From contig DAOTVS010000036.1 of the NCBI GenBank assembly GCA_034436375.1, forward strand, positions 1-24,249: a stretch of DNA of 24,249 nt. The letters are read 5' to 3'. Position 1 is the stretch's first letter. The number at the start of each line of letters is the position of its first letter. This document shows, piece after piece, positions 13,313 to 20,971 of this stretch. The position numbers and the translations under genes were made by a program. The DNA is from DAOTVS01 sp034436375. Its GTDB lineage: Bacteria > Chloroflexota > Anaerolineae > SpSt-313. Under the pieces are notes generated by a model. The model was not told the DNA's origin and searched no databases. It saw nothing but the letters and a program-made list of their open reading frames with translations.

Positions 13313-14308
13313 ATGCACGCCATGATCCTGCCCCAACCCAAACCGGTGGCCGAGCGCCCCCTGGTCGAGGCCGAGCTGCCCTTGCCGGAGCCGGGCCCCG
13401 GCCAGGTGCGTCTGCGCGTGCGCGTATGCGGGGTGTGCCATACTGATCTGCACACGGTCGAGGGGGAATTGAGCCTGCCCGAGCTGCCCCTGATTCCGGG
13501 CCACCAGATCGTGGGCACGGTCGAGGCCCTGGGCCCGGGCGCCGGGCGCTTCCGGATGGGGCAACGGGTGGGGGTTGCCTGGCTCAACTGGGCCTGCGGC
13601 GAGTGCGCGTTCTGCCGGGCGGGCCAGGAAAACCTCTGCCCTCACGCCCGCTACACCGGCCTGCAGGCCCCCGGCGGCTATGCCCAGTATACCGTGGTCG
13701 ATGAGCGCTTTGCCTACCCCATCCCCGAGCGTTTCAGTGACGCCGAGGCGGCGCCGCTCCTGTGCGCCGGGGTCATCGGCTACCGGTCGCTGCGGCTGAG
13801 CGAGATCCGGCCCGGCGGGCGCCTGGGGTTGTACGGCTTTGGCGCCAGCGCGCACCTGGTGATCCAGGTCGCCAGGCATTGGGGCTGCGAGGTCTATGTC
13901 TTTACCCGCGGCGAGGAGCATCGCCGGCTGGCCCGCGAGTTGGGGGCCGCCTGGACCGGCGCCGCGGAGGATACTCCGCCCGCCGCCATCGACTCGGGCA
14001 TCATCTTTGCCCCGGCCGGGCGCCTGGTGCCGCTCGCCCTGGGTCACCTGCGCCCGGGGGGTACGCTCGCGATCAATGCCATCTATATGAGCCCCATCCC
14101 CGAGCTGCCCTACGACCTCCTCTATTGTGAGCGCACACTGCGCAGCGTGGCCAACGTCACCCGGCAGGATGCCGAGGAGTTCCTGCGCCTGGCCGCCGAG
14201 ATCCCGGTGCACAGCGAGGTGGAGCTCTACCCCTTGAGTGAGGCGAACGAGGTGTTGCAAAAGCTCAAGCGCAGTGAGATCCGCGGCAGCGCAGCCCTGC
14301 GGGTGTAG
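13313..14308 (+). CDS. Zinc-dependent alcohol dehydrogenase (MDR family)
   Basis: The 331-residue protein is a medium-chain dehydrogenase/reductase that oxidises alcohols or reduces aldehydes with NAD(P). Catalytic zinc ligands are C42 (CGVCHTDLH), H64 (PGHQIVG) and C151 (LLCAG). The structural zinc is held by C95, C98, C101 and C109. The cofactor motif is GLYGFGASAH (about 172-181). Sequence features such as the CHTDLHTVEG start and VAWLNWACGECAFCR fit the AdhA-like branch. ATG 13313 is used with AGGAGG inside the methyltransferase end; M4 at 13322 is possible. It ends the plus-strand run and faces the minus-strand isomerase across a 142-bp gap. Confidence 0.92.
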   Translation: MHAMILPQPKPVAERPLVEAELPLPEPGPGQVRLRVRVCGVCHTDLHTVEGELSLPELPLIPGHQIVGTVEALGPGAGRFRMGQRVGVAWLNWACGECAFCRAGQENLCPHARYTGLQAPGGYAQYTVVDERFAYPIPERFSDAEAAPLLCAGVIGYRSLRLSEIRPGGRLGLYGFGASAHLVIQVARHWGCEVYVFTRGEEHRRLARELGAAWTGAAEDTPPAAIDSGIIFAPAGRLVPLALGHLRPGGTLAINAIYMSPIPELPYDLLYCERTLRSVANVTRQDAEEFLRLAAEIPVHSEVELYPLSEANEVLQKLKRSEIRGSAALRV

Positions 14309-14342
14309 TTATCTTTCCCCGGAGCCAGATTCCTTTGGCGCC

Positions 14343-14379
14343 GGAGAGGGGCGTGCCCTGGACCGATGGTTCCCTCTCC
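14343..14379. terminator. Hairpin in the convergent gap after alcohol dehydrogenase
   Basis: GGAGAGGG (14343-14350) and CCCTCTCC (14372-14379) form a perfect 8-bp stem with a 21-base loop, between two convergent genes. No T-run follows, so its terminator role is tentative. The rest of the 14309-14450 gap shows no gene. Confidence 0.35.
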
Positions 14380-14450
14380 CGCCTCTGGCGCGGATTTGCC
14401 AGGGTGATGCCTTGTGCGCCTATGCCTCACCACCCTTCCCCCGCGAGGGT

Positions 14451-15770
14451 CTACCTGCTCACAATCTCGCACCCCACCATATCGGCCAGGTGCGCCAGGG
14501 GGGCACGCAGGTCGCCATAGGCGGCCATCCAGTGATGGCCAAGTCCGTTGGCCACGATCCACTCCAGGATCTCGTGGTGATCGGCCTCGAACCGCACCTC
14601 CAGCGGATTGCCCGGGAAGATCATGGTCGTGGGGATGGCCTGACCATAGAGCACGCCCAGCCGGTAGCCGGCCAGTGTTGGCACCAGGTTGACCAGGGTG
14701 CAGGGGCCGGGTTTAGCCGTAAAGAGACAGCAGAGCCCCCGGTCCATCAGGCGCACCGGGCCCAGGGTGATCTCCTGCGGGCTGCAGGCCAGTGAGAACG
14801 CGCCCGAGCCGCAGTGTGAGAGCACAATGCTGTTATGCTCCGGGATGGGGTCCAGCAGGTCGGTATTGTGCACCGGTTGGCCCGTGAGCCGCGTCAGCAT
14901 CAGCATGCCCAAGGCGCCGTTGATGTCGCCCTCGCAGGCCACCGGTGTGCCCGCTTCGCCCAATAGCGAGGCAGCCAGGCACACCTTGCCCATCAGGTGC
15001 GGGTAGCAGCCGACGGCCACCGCTGAGAGGCCACCTTCTTCCACTACCTGTCGTAGCGCCGTATAGACCTGGAGCGACTCGATCCCCACCTCGGCAGGCA
15101 CTTTCACCTGACCCACCTGGCCCTCAAGCTCCTCCCAGCGCCCCTGCACTGCTTTGGGCGCCACCCCGCGGGCGCGCTCCAGGAAGAGCGGCGCATCGAT
15201 GCCGACGATGCGTGGGCCAAAGACCTTTTTCAGCGCCAGCTCGTGCCCTGTCGTCTCGGTCATGCCCTCCACACGGTGCCCCAACATGCCCAGTCGCGCC
15301 CGACGCAGCAAGCGCTTCAAGGCCGCCGCCTGTGCGTAATCCCAGGTCCGCTGCAGGGCTACCGGCGCGCCCGGCTCGGCGAACAGGAGGATGTAGGGCT
15401 GGCCCAGCGCCTTGAGCATATAGCCGAGCTGCTGCATGCCGCAGAGGGAGCCCGTCTCCATGCCCGGCCGCGCCCATAGGACCAGCGGAGTATTGCACTC
15501 TTCCAGGAGGTCCAGGACCAGGTAATCCTCGAACCACGAGGCGGCGACCAGGCAGATGGCATCGACCCTTTGCTCATAGAAAAAGCGCCCTGCTGCTGCG
15601 GCTGAATCGGGGTCCACGGCGGCCCGTGGCGCTGGCACGGCCTCCAGTTGCTGAGGCGCTAATGAGGCAAACGCCGCCCGCAGCCTCTCCTGCAGGGCCG
15701 GCGCCTCCCCCGCCCCCACCTCCAATGGGCTCGCGACCGCCGCAATGCCCAGTCGTACGCGAGATGTCAT
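14451..15770 (-). CDS. L-fucose/L-arabinose isomerase family protein
   Basis: The 439-residue protein looks like a sugar isomerase of the FucI/AraA fold. Candidate metal and catalytic residues are E280 (ACEGDINGAL), D304 (HNTDLLDP) and H319 (LSHCGSGAF), with another His pair near 412 (GLGHHWMAAYGD). In the family a Mn2+-bound enediol mechanism interconverts aldose and ketose. The protein is shorter than typical FucI (about 590 residues) and nearer to the uncharacterised fucose-isomerase-like group, so the sugar is unknown. It starts at ATG 15770, with GAGGGG 6 bases upstream and the site touching the GH4 stop 15 bases before. It is the last gene of the operon and probably works with the GH4 glycosidase. 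Confidence 0.82.
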   Translation of the reverse strand: MTSRVRLGIAAVASPLEVGAGEAPALQERLRAAFASLAPQQLEAVPAPRAAVDPDSAAAAGRFFYEQRVDAICLVAASWFEDYLVLDLLEECNTPLVLWARPGMETGSLCGMQQLGYMLKALGQPYILLFAEPGAPVALQRTWDYAQAAALKRLLRRARLGMLGHRVEGMTETTGHELALKKVFGPRIVGIDAPLFLERARGVAPKAVQGRWEELEGQVGQVKVPAEVGIESLQVYTALRQVVEEGGLSAVAVGCYPHLMGKVCLAASLLGEAGTPVACEGDINGALGMLMLTRLTGQPVHNTDLLDPIPEHNSIVLSHCGSGAFSLACSPQEITLGPVRLMDRGLCCLFTAKPGPCTLVNLVPTLAGYRLGVLYGQAIPTTMIFPGNPLEVRFEADHHEILEWIVANGLGHHWMAAYGDLRAPLAHLADMVGCEIVSR

Positions 15771-15785
15771 GGCATACCCCTCTCC

Positions 15786-17027
15786 TTACCACGCCTTGGC
15801 CAAAATCCCTTCCGCCTGCTCGTACGTCTGGATGAACGGGCTCAGGAGCAGTGCCCGCAGGGCCTTGGCCCGGTCTCGCTCCACAATGGCCTCGGCGGCC
15901 AGCATCTCATAGGCGCAGTTCTGTTGCACCAGCGTGCGCACGGCCAGAGGCGCTGCGCCCCCGGCCAGCGCCCGGATGCGTCCGCCATCCACCATGGCAG
16001 GCACCTCGACGATCGCCTCCGCTGGCAGCCAGGGGATGGCCGGGCCGTTGACCACGTTCAGGATATGCCGTGTTGGCCCGGGCTGGCTTTGAGCATAGCG
16101 CCCCTCCACCAGCGCCACGAGCACGGGGGCAATGACCATACTGTACCAGCGCGCCCCCCGTCGCGCAAAGGCCGTCGGCTGAGCGCCCGTCGCCAGCGCC
16201 TGTTCATAATCGGCCAGGATCTCGCCCTGCAGGTCGATCAACTCCCTGGCCCGTGCGCGCCTGCCCACCTGGCGCGCCAGCATACGCTCTGGATGGAAGA
16301 CAAAGCGAAAGTAGGGGCTGGGGATAGCGCCCATAGCCTGGGTGATGGCGGGCTCCACATCCTTCACAATCTCACTGGCCCGTGCCAGGGCCTCGGGCAG
16401 CACATCGCGCCCGCGCCACCACAGCCCCGTCACCCAGCCGAAATGGTGCATGCCCACGTAATCCACCACCAGCTCCCTGGCAGGCGCCCCCAGCGCCCGG
16501 GCAATTGACTCGACCAGGGTCACCGGCGCATCGCACAGGCCCACTGTCGGCACGCGAGTGTAGCGCGAAACGGCATACTGCACCAGGCTGGCCGGGTTGG
16601 AAAAACTGAGCATCAGCGCATTGGGTGCGATGCGCTCCACCTGCCGCGCGTACTCGAGCGCCACCGGCACCGTGCGCACCGCATTGGCGAACCCGCCTGC
16701 GCCGATCGTTTCCTCGCCAAAGAGACCGAGAGAATGCGGAAAGGTCTCGTCGTATACGCGCGCTTCCAGGCCACCCACGCGGACCTGGTTGATCACAAAC
16801 TCAGCCCCCGCCAGCGCAGCTTCCACATCCGTCGTATGAGAGATGGCGAGCAGGGGGTCGCCCGCGGCCAGCAAACGCGCCGCGCCCGCTACCGTAGCCA
16901 GCTTTTGGGCGCTGCGGCCCACCAGCACCAACTCGAGCGGGGTCGCTCGGCCCGGGCAGGCCGCAATCGCCCGCGCCAGCTCCGGCGTCGCTACCGCGCT
17001 CCCGCCCAAAACAACGATTTTGACCAT
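15786..17027 (-). CDS. Glycoside hydrolase family 4 enzyme
   Basis: This 413-residue enzyme belongs to GH4, whose members cleave alpha- or beta-glycosides, often 6-phosphorylated, through an NAD+ and Mn2+-dependent redox-elimination mechanism. The N-terminal Rossmann motif is VVLGGSAVATPEL (residues 5-17). Further family features are FSNPAS (142-147), C165 in GLCDAP and H194/H195 in GMHHFGW, the expected Mn2+ ligands. ATG 17027 is preceded by AAGGAG; a TTG three codons earlier is too close to that site. It follows the MATE gene by 40 bases and precedes the isomerase by 15. Substrate class (alpha or beta, phosphorylated or not) cannot be read; no PTS genes are near, so a non-phosphorylated substrate is possible. 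Confidence 0.9.
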   Translation of the reverse strand: MVKIVVLGGSAVATPELARAIAACPGRATPLELVLVGRSAQKLATVAGAARLLAAGDPLLAISHTTDVEAALAGAEFVINQVRVGGLEARVYDETFPHSLGLFGEETIGAGGFANAVRTVPVALEYARQVERIAPNALMLSFSNPASLVQYAVSRYTRVPTVGLCDAPVTLVESIARALGAPARELVVDYVGMHHFGWVTGLWWRGRDVLPEALARASEIVKDVEPAITQAMGAIPSPYFRFVFHPERMLARQVGRRARARELIDLQGEILADYEQALATGAQPTAFARRGARWYSMVIAPVLVALVEGRYAQSQPGPTRHILNVVNGPAIPWLPAEAIVEVPAMVDGGRIRALAGGAAPLAVRTLVQQNCAYEMLAAEAIVERDRAKALRALLLSPFIQTYEQAEGILAKAW

Positions 17028-17067
17028 TGAGCTCAAGCTCCTTCAGACTCTCCCCAGTTCCGCCGCC

Positions 17068-18471
17068 TCACACCTGAATCTTTTTCCATGTTCCCGAGCG
17101 GAAGCGGAGGAAGTTGAGCACCCCCCGGCATGTCATGTCGAGGGTCAGCGCGTACCAGGCCCCCATGAGGCCGAGCCCGAACACGTTGACAAAGAGCAGC
17201 GCCAATCCAAAGCGCACCAGGACGACATTGATGCCGTTGGAGAGCATGGGAAACCGTGTATCGCCGGCCCCGCGCAGGGCGCCGCTAAAGATCTGCGAGG
17301 AGGCCAGGAATGGCTGCCCCAGGGCCACCAGTCGCAGTGGCCCCGCGCCCAACGCGATGACCTGCGGATCGTTGGTAAAGATGCCCACGATCTGGCGCGA
17401 AAAGAAGAAAAAGAGCAGGCCCATAAAGCTCATGAATGACGCGCCCAGTTTATAAGACAGGTAACCGTCGCCTTCGGAGCGCTTGGGGTTGCGTGCGCCC
17501 AGCCCCTGGCTCACCAGCGTGGTCGCCGCCACGGCAAAGCCAAAGCCCGGCGAGTAACTGAGCGACTCGGCGTTCAGGGCGACTGCGTGCGCCGCACAGG
17601 CCGCGGTGCCCAGCGAGGCGACGACACGGAAATAGAACATATCGCCCATGCGGAAGAGCAATTGCTCAATGCCTGTCGGCACGCCCACACGCAGCATACG
17701 CATGATCATCGAGAAATCCGGGCGCATGGCTCGCACGTCTAGCTGCAGCCCTGCCCGCCCACGGGCCAACATCGAGAGCACCACGATGCCGCCAATCGAG
17801 CGCGCTACGGCGGCCCCCAAAGCCGAGCCCATCACACCCAGCTTGGGCAAGCCCAGGGGGCCATAGATCAGCGTCCAGGCGACGAGGATATTGATGGCGT
17901 TCACCAGCCCCATGATCTGCATCGTCGACATGGTATCGCCGGCGCCGCGCAGGCAGGCCAGGCCGATGAACATCCAGGTGGAAAGCAAGAAAGTATAGGC
18001 GACAATGCCCAGGTAGGTTGTCCCCAAGGGGAGAGAATCGGGCTCGGCGCCCATCCAGCCGATGGCCTGCCGGGCAAAGGCCACCCCCAGGATGGTGGTG
18101 CTCAGGCCAATGCACGCCCCGAGCACGATCGACTGGTTCACAGCCCGGTGAGCCAGGTCGGGGTCCTCGGCGCCCACGGCGCGCGCGATCAGCACCGTGC
18201 CGCCGGTGGCCACCGAGGAAAAGAGCACGTTGGCCAGCATGACAACCTGGTTGGAAATGCTGACGGCGGCGATGGCCGCCGCCCCCAGGTGGCCCACCAG
18301 GAAGGTGTCCGACAGGCCGACGAGCATGTTCAGTACCTGCTCACCCACCGCCGGCAGGGCCAGGTAAAGGACGACCATCGTCCGGTTATCAGCCCTGCGC
18401 GCGGTGGCCAAAGCCCATTGCCGGCGGGCGATAGCGCGCAGGGCGACAAAGTGGGAAGCGTTTTTGCTCAT
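17068..18471 (-). CDS. MATE family efflux transporter
   Basis: The 467-residue membrane protein has about 12 hydrophobic helices in two similar halves, as in MATE antiporters. Characteristic stretches are LALPAVGEQVLNMLVGLSDT near the start, CLRGAGDTMSTMQ in the first half and GALRGAGDTRFPM in the second; the repeated RGAGDT motif marks the internal symmetry. MATE proteins export organic cations, drugs or lipid-linked compounds using Na+ or H+ gradients. The start overlaps the AlaX stop as ATGA (18468-18471), so the two are translationally coupled. It is the only transporter in an operon with two sugar enzymes, and its substrate is unknown. Confidence 0.93.
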   Translation of the reverse strand: MSKNASHFVALRAIARRQWALATARRADNRTMVVLYLALPAVGEQVLNMLVGLSDTFLVGHLGAAAIAAVSISNQVVMLANVLFSSVATGGTVLIARAVGAEDPDLAHRAVNQSIVLGACIGLSTTILGVAFARQAIGWMGAEPDSLPLGTTYLGIVAYTFLLSTWMFIGLACLRGAGDTMSTMQIMGLVNAINILVAWTLIYGPLGLPKLGVMGSALGAAVARSIGGIVVLSMLARGRAGLQLDVRAMRPDFSMIMRMLRVGVPTGIEQLLFRMGDMFYFRVVASLGTAACAAHAVALNAESLSYSPGFGFAVAATTLVSQGLGARNPKRSEGDGYLSYKLGASFMSFMGLLFFFFSRQIVGIFTNDPQVIALGAGPLRLVALGQPFLASSQIFSGALRGAGDTRFPMLSNGINVVLVRFGLALLFVNVFGLGLMGAWYALTLDMTCRGVLNFLRFRSGTWKKIQV

Positions 18472-19199
18472 GGCTCCAGGGCGATCACCAGCCGCTTGTT
18501 GATCCTGCCTTTGCTGTGGTAATCTACCACTCGGATCGCGCCGACCTCACGCGTATTGGCTACATGGGTGCCGCCGTCGGCCTGCAGGTCCAGTCCCTCG
18601 ATCTCCACTGTACGCACCTGCATGATCCCCTCTGGCAACAGATTGATCTTGGTGCGGATCAGGTCCGGAATCTGAAAGGCCTCTTCCCGGGGCAGAATTC
18701 GCACCCGGATCGGGCGCCCGGCGGCGACCTGGGCATTCACGCGCGCTTCGATCTCGTGCACCAGCTCCGCCTGCATGCGCTCAAACTCGAAATCCATGCG
18801 CGCCCGGCGGCCGTTGGGTTCCATGTTGCCGCCCGTCACCAGCGCTCCGTAATCGTGATAGATCACGCCGCACAGGATGTGCAGCGCCGTGTGCAGGCGC
18901 ATCAGGCCATAGCGGCGCTCCCAGTCGAGCCTCCCCATCAGGGTTGCGCCGACTGCGGGCGGCTCGCCCGTGACCGTATGCCAGACCGCGTCGGCCTTTT
19001 TCTGCACCCGGGTCACCGGCCAGGCCTGCCCATCAGCCCCAACCAGCACGCCCAGGTCATGCGGCTGCCCGCCGCCCCCAGGGTAGAACGCCGTGCGCTC
19101 GAGGGCCACCTCTTGGCCCTCCAACGCCTCCACGCGCGCGGTGAACTCGCGCAGGTAGGAATCGGTCTGGTAGAGCAGCTCCGTCACATCAACCTCCAT
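18468..19199 (-). CDS. Alanyl-tRNA editing protein, AlaX family
   Basis: The 243-residue protein is a free-standing relative of the AlaRS editing domain, which hydrolyses Ser-tRNA(Ala) or Gly-tRNA(Ala). Visible motifs are the FYPGGGGQPHDLG strand (38-50), LHTALHILCGV with H103/H107 (the HxxxH zinc pair) and ADGGTHVANTREVG with H212. The second zinc motif normally reads CxxxH (CGGTH), but here the first ligand position is D208. Aspartate may still bind zinc or mark a variant subfamily. The length fits the medium or longer AlaX class with an N-terminal beta-barrel. It is the first gene of the operon, driven by the promoter at 19299-19327. Confidence 0.88.
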   Translation of the reverse strand: MEVDVTELLYQTDSYLREFTARVEALEGQEVALERTAFYPGGGGQPHDLGVLVGADGQAWPVTRVQKKADAVWHTVTGEPPAVGATLMGRLDWERRYGLMRLHTALHILCGVIYHDYGALVTGGNMEPNGRRARMDFEFERMQAELVHEIEARVNAQVAAGRPIRVRILPREEAFQIPDLIRTKINLLPEGIMQVRTVEIEGLDLQADGGTHVANTREVGAIRVVDYHSKGRINKRLVIALEP

Positions 19200-19298
19200 T
19201 CATTCCCGGCCTGGCCTGTGGACTAGACCGGTTCGCAGCAGGGGAGAGGGGGAACCGGATGGCGCGGCAGATCGGCCGACCGGAACGTGTACATACAA

Positions 19299-19327
19299 AA
19301 AGTATGCCGAAAGCCCGATAAAAGCAA
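19299..19327 (-). promoter_or_regulatory. Promoter of the AlaX-MATE-GH4-isomerase operon
   Basis: On the minus strand TTGCTT (19327-19322) and TACTTT (19304-19299) are 17 bp apart, giving a leader of about 90 nt before ATG 19199. The match is fair rather than perfect. Confidence 0.45.
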
Positions 19328-19355
19328 ATCGCTCCCATTCATGCATGAGCGCAGG

Positions 19356-19384
19356 TTGCCGCTCTGACCTAATCCGTGTATAAT
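19356..19384 (+). promoter_or_regulatory. Promoter of the kinase-like gene
   Basis: TTGCCG (19356-19361) and a perfect TATAAT (19379-19384) are 17 bp apart. The -35 is identical to that of the aspartate kinase promoter. It points away from the AlaX promoter and leads to ATG 19430. Confidence 0.65.
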
Positions 19385-19429
19385 CCCCTGGCCTGGCTGT
19401 CATGTTCGATCGCAACAAGGAAGCGATCC

Positions 19430-20935
19430 ATGTCCCTCCGTTCCGGTGACCTGATCCACGATCGTTACCGCATTGAGGCTCCTCTAGGCTCGACGGAAAC
19501 AGCGACGGCCTACCGCGCCTTTGATACGCTGCAAGGCCAACCGTGCCTGCTGGAGGTCTTCGCGCTGGCCCCGCCGGGGCCGGCCAGCGAATCAGCGCCA
19601 GCGGGCGATGCCGCCCTGCCTCTTACCGTCCACGACCGGGCGCTGGATCACTTTATGCGCGAGGCCCGCCTGCTGGCTCGCCTCGGCCATCCGCATATCC
19701 CGGCGGTCATCGAGTACTTTGGGCAGGGCGATGCAGGTTACCTGGCGCTGGCCTGGGTAGAGGGGCGCGACCTGGCCGACATTTTGGCGCAGCAGGCCAG
19801 GCCCGCTTTGGCGCCAGAGGGCAAAAGTGCGACTGGCGGCCCCTGGCCTGTGGCTCAGGTGATGGAATGGGCCGATCAGTTGCTGGCCGCCCTGGCCTAT
19901 TGCCATGCCCACGGTGTGGTACACCGCGATGTGCGGCCGGCCAATATTCTTGTGACCCCCGCCAATTGGATCTACCTGGTGGGCTTTGGCCTGTCGGGGT
20001 TAGGGCCCGCGCCGTCGCCCTACAGCCCGCCGGAGCGGCGGTATGGCGTGGCAGGGGCGCGCGGTGATATTTATGCCCTGGGGGCCACCCTCTATGCTCT
20101 GCTGACGGGGCAAGAGCCGCCCACGGCGCTTCAGCGTCAGGCGGGTGAGCCCCTGCCCTCACCGCGTGCCCTGACGGGGGGCGCCGTTTCGGCCGGGCTC
20201 GCCGCCTGGCTGGTGCGCGCTATGGCCCTGGATCCCGGGGGGCGCTTCCAGAGCGCCGGCGAGATGCGGCTGATCCTGAACCGGGTGCGCCAGGATGATA
20301 TTGAGCTGGCCGCACTCTTTGCGGCGGCCTCGGCGGCCTGCCGCCACGGCCGCTGGTCCAAGGCGGAGCGGCTCCTGAGCGACGTGGTGCGCCAGCAGCC
20401 CGATTACACGCGCCATGGTGTGAGTGCAGCCGACCTGCTGGCCCAGGCCCAGAGCCGCCGGGGGCAACGGCCACCCTGGCTCGTTTGGGTAGGGGCCGGC
20501 GTGCCCATCCTGGCCCTGGCGACCTTCTCGGCCCTGGAGGCGGCGCATGCGCTCAGGCTGCCGGGGCTCGCAGTCAGCACACCCACCGCTACGCTCACGC
20601 TCACAGCGGCGCCGACGGCATCACCCACCCTGGTCGTCATCAGCCAGCCATCGCCCACCCCCGAGACGCCGACGGCCACGGCAACCGCCACGACCACGCC
20701 GACGGCTACGGCAACCCACACGGCCACACGCAAGCCGACGGTACGGCCCACTACCAAGCCGTCGCCCACGGCAACCCCGGCGCCGCCATCCCCGACGCCT
20801 GAGGCAGAGGAAGCCACGCCCACCGCGCCTGCGCCCACCGAGACGCCTGCCGCAGAGACCCCGACAGTTGAGACTCTTTCGCCTTCACCTGCGCCGGGCG
20901 CAGGCTCTAGCCCATCACCGCCGACGACTCCTTAG
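19430..20935 (+). CDS. Membrane-anchored Ser/Thr kinase-like protein, predicted pseudokinase
   Basis: The 501-residue protein has a Hanks-type kinase fold (about 8-280), a short linker, one membrane helix (about 349-371) and a 125-residue Thr/Pro/Ala-rich tail, probably outside the cell. Key catalytic residues are altered. The lysine of the VAIK strand is replaced by E42 (CLLEVF). HRD is kept (H165-D167, N172) but its lysine is arginine, and DFG reads GFG (185-187). The glycine loop is weak. It is therefore predicted to bind nucleotide poorly or not at all and to act as a scaffold or sensor. I chose ATG 19430 with AAGGAAG upstream; the earlier in-frame ATG at 19376 lies inside the promoter. 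The giant TPR-like gene follows by 36 bases, probably co-transcribed. Confidence 0.87.
   Translation: MSLRSGDLIHDRYRIEAPLGSTETATAYRAFDTLQGQPCLLEVFALAPPGPASESAPAGDAALPLTVHDRALDHFMREARLLARLGHPHIPAVIEYFGQGDAGYLALAWVEGRDLADILAQQARPALAPEGKSATGGPWPVAQVMEWADQLLAALAYCHAHGVVHRDVRPANILVTPANWIYLVGFGLSGLGPAPSPYSPPERRYGVAGARGDIYALGATLYALLTGQEPPTALQRQAGEPLPSPRALTGGAVSAGLAAWLVRAMALDPGGRFQSAGEMRLILNRVRQDDIELAALFAAASAACRHGRWSKAERLLSDVVRQQPDYTRHGVSAADLLAQAQSRRGQRPPWLVWVGAGVPILALATFSALEAAHALRLPGLAVSTPTATLTLTAAPTASPTLVVISQPSPTPETPTATATATTTPTATATHTATRKPTVRPTTKPSPTATPAPPSPTPEAEEATPTAPAPTETPAAETPTVETLSPSPAPGAGSSPSPPTTP
20580..20900 (+). repeat. Low-complexity Thr/Pro coding repeats
   Basis: Degenerate short repeats around ACGGCNACGGCAACC and CCGACG encode the TPTATAT-like tail of the kinase-like protein. 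The periodicity is a multiple of three and preserves the frame. It is likely a variable stalk through the cell envelope and may change in length between strains. Confidence 0.6.
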
Positions 20936-20971
20936 AGGCCTGTTTATTCACAGAAAGGTCAGCTCGCGCGT

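Noticed and set aside
20580..20900. Short repeats as a CRISPR array or non-coding satellite
   Set aside because: The repeats are degenerate, in frame, and encode a Thr/Pro-rich tail, with no regular spacer pattern.
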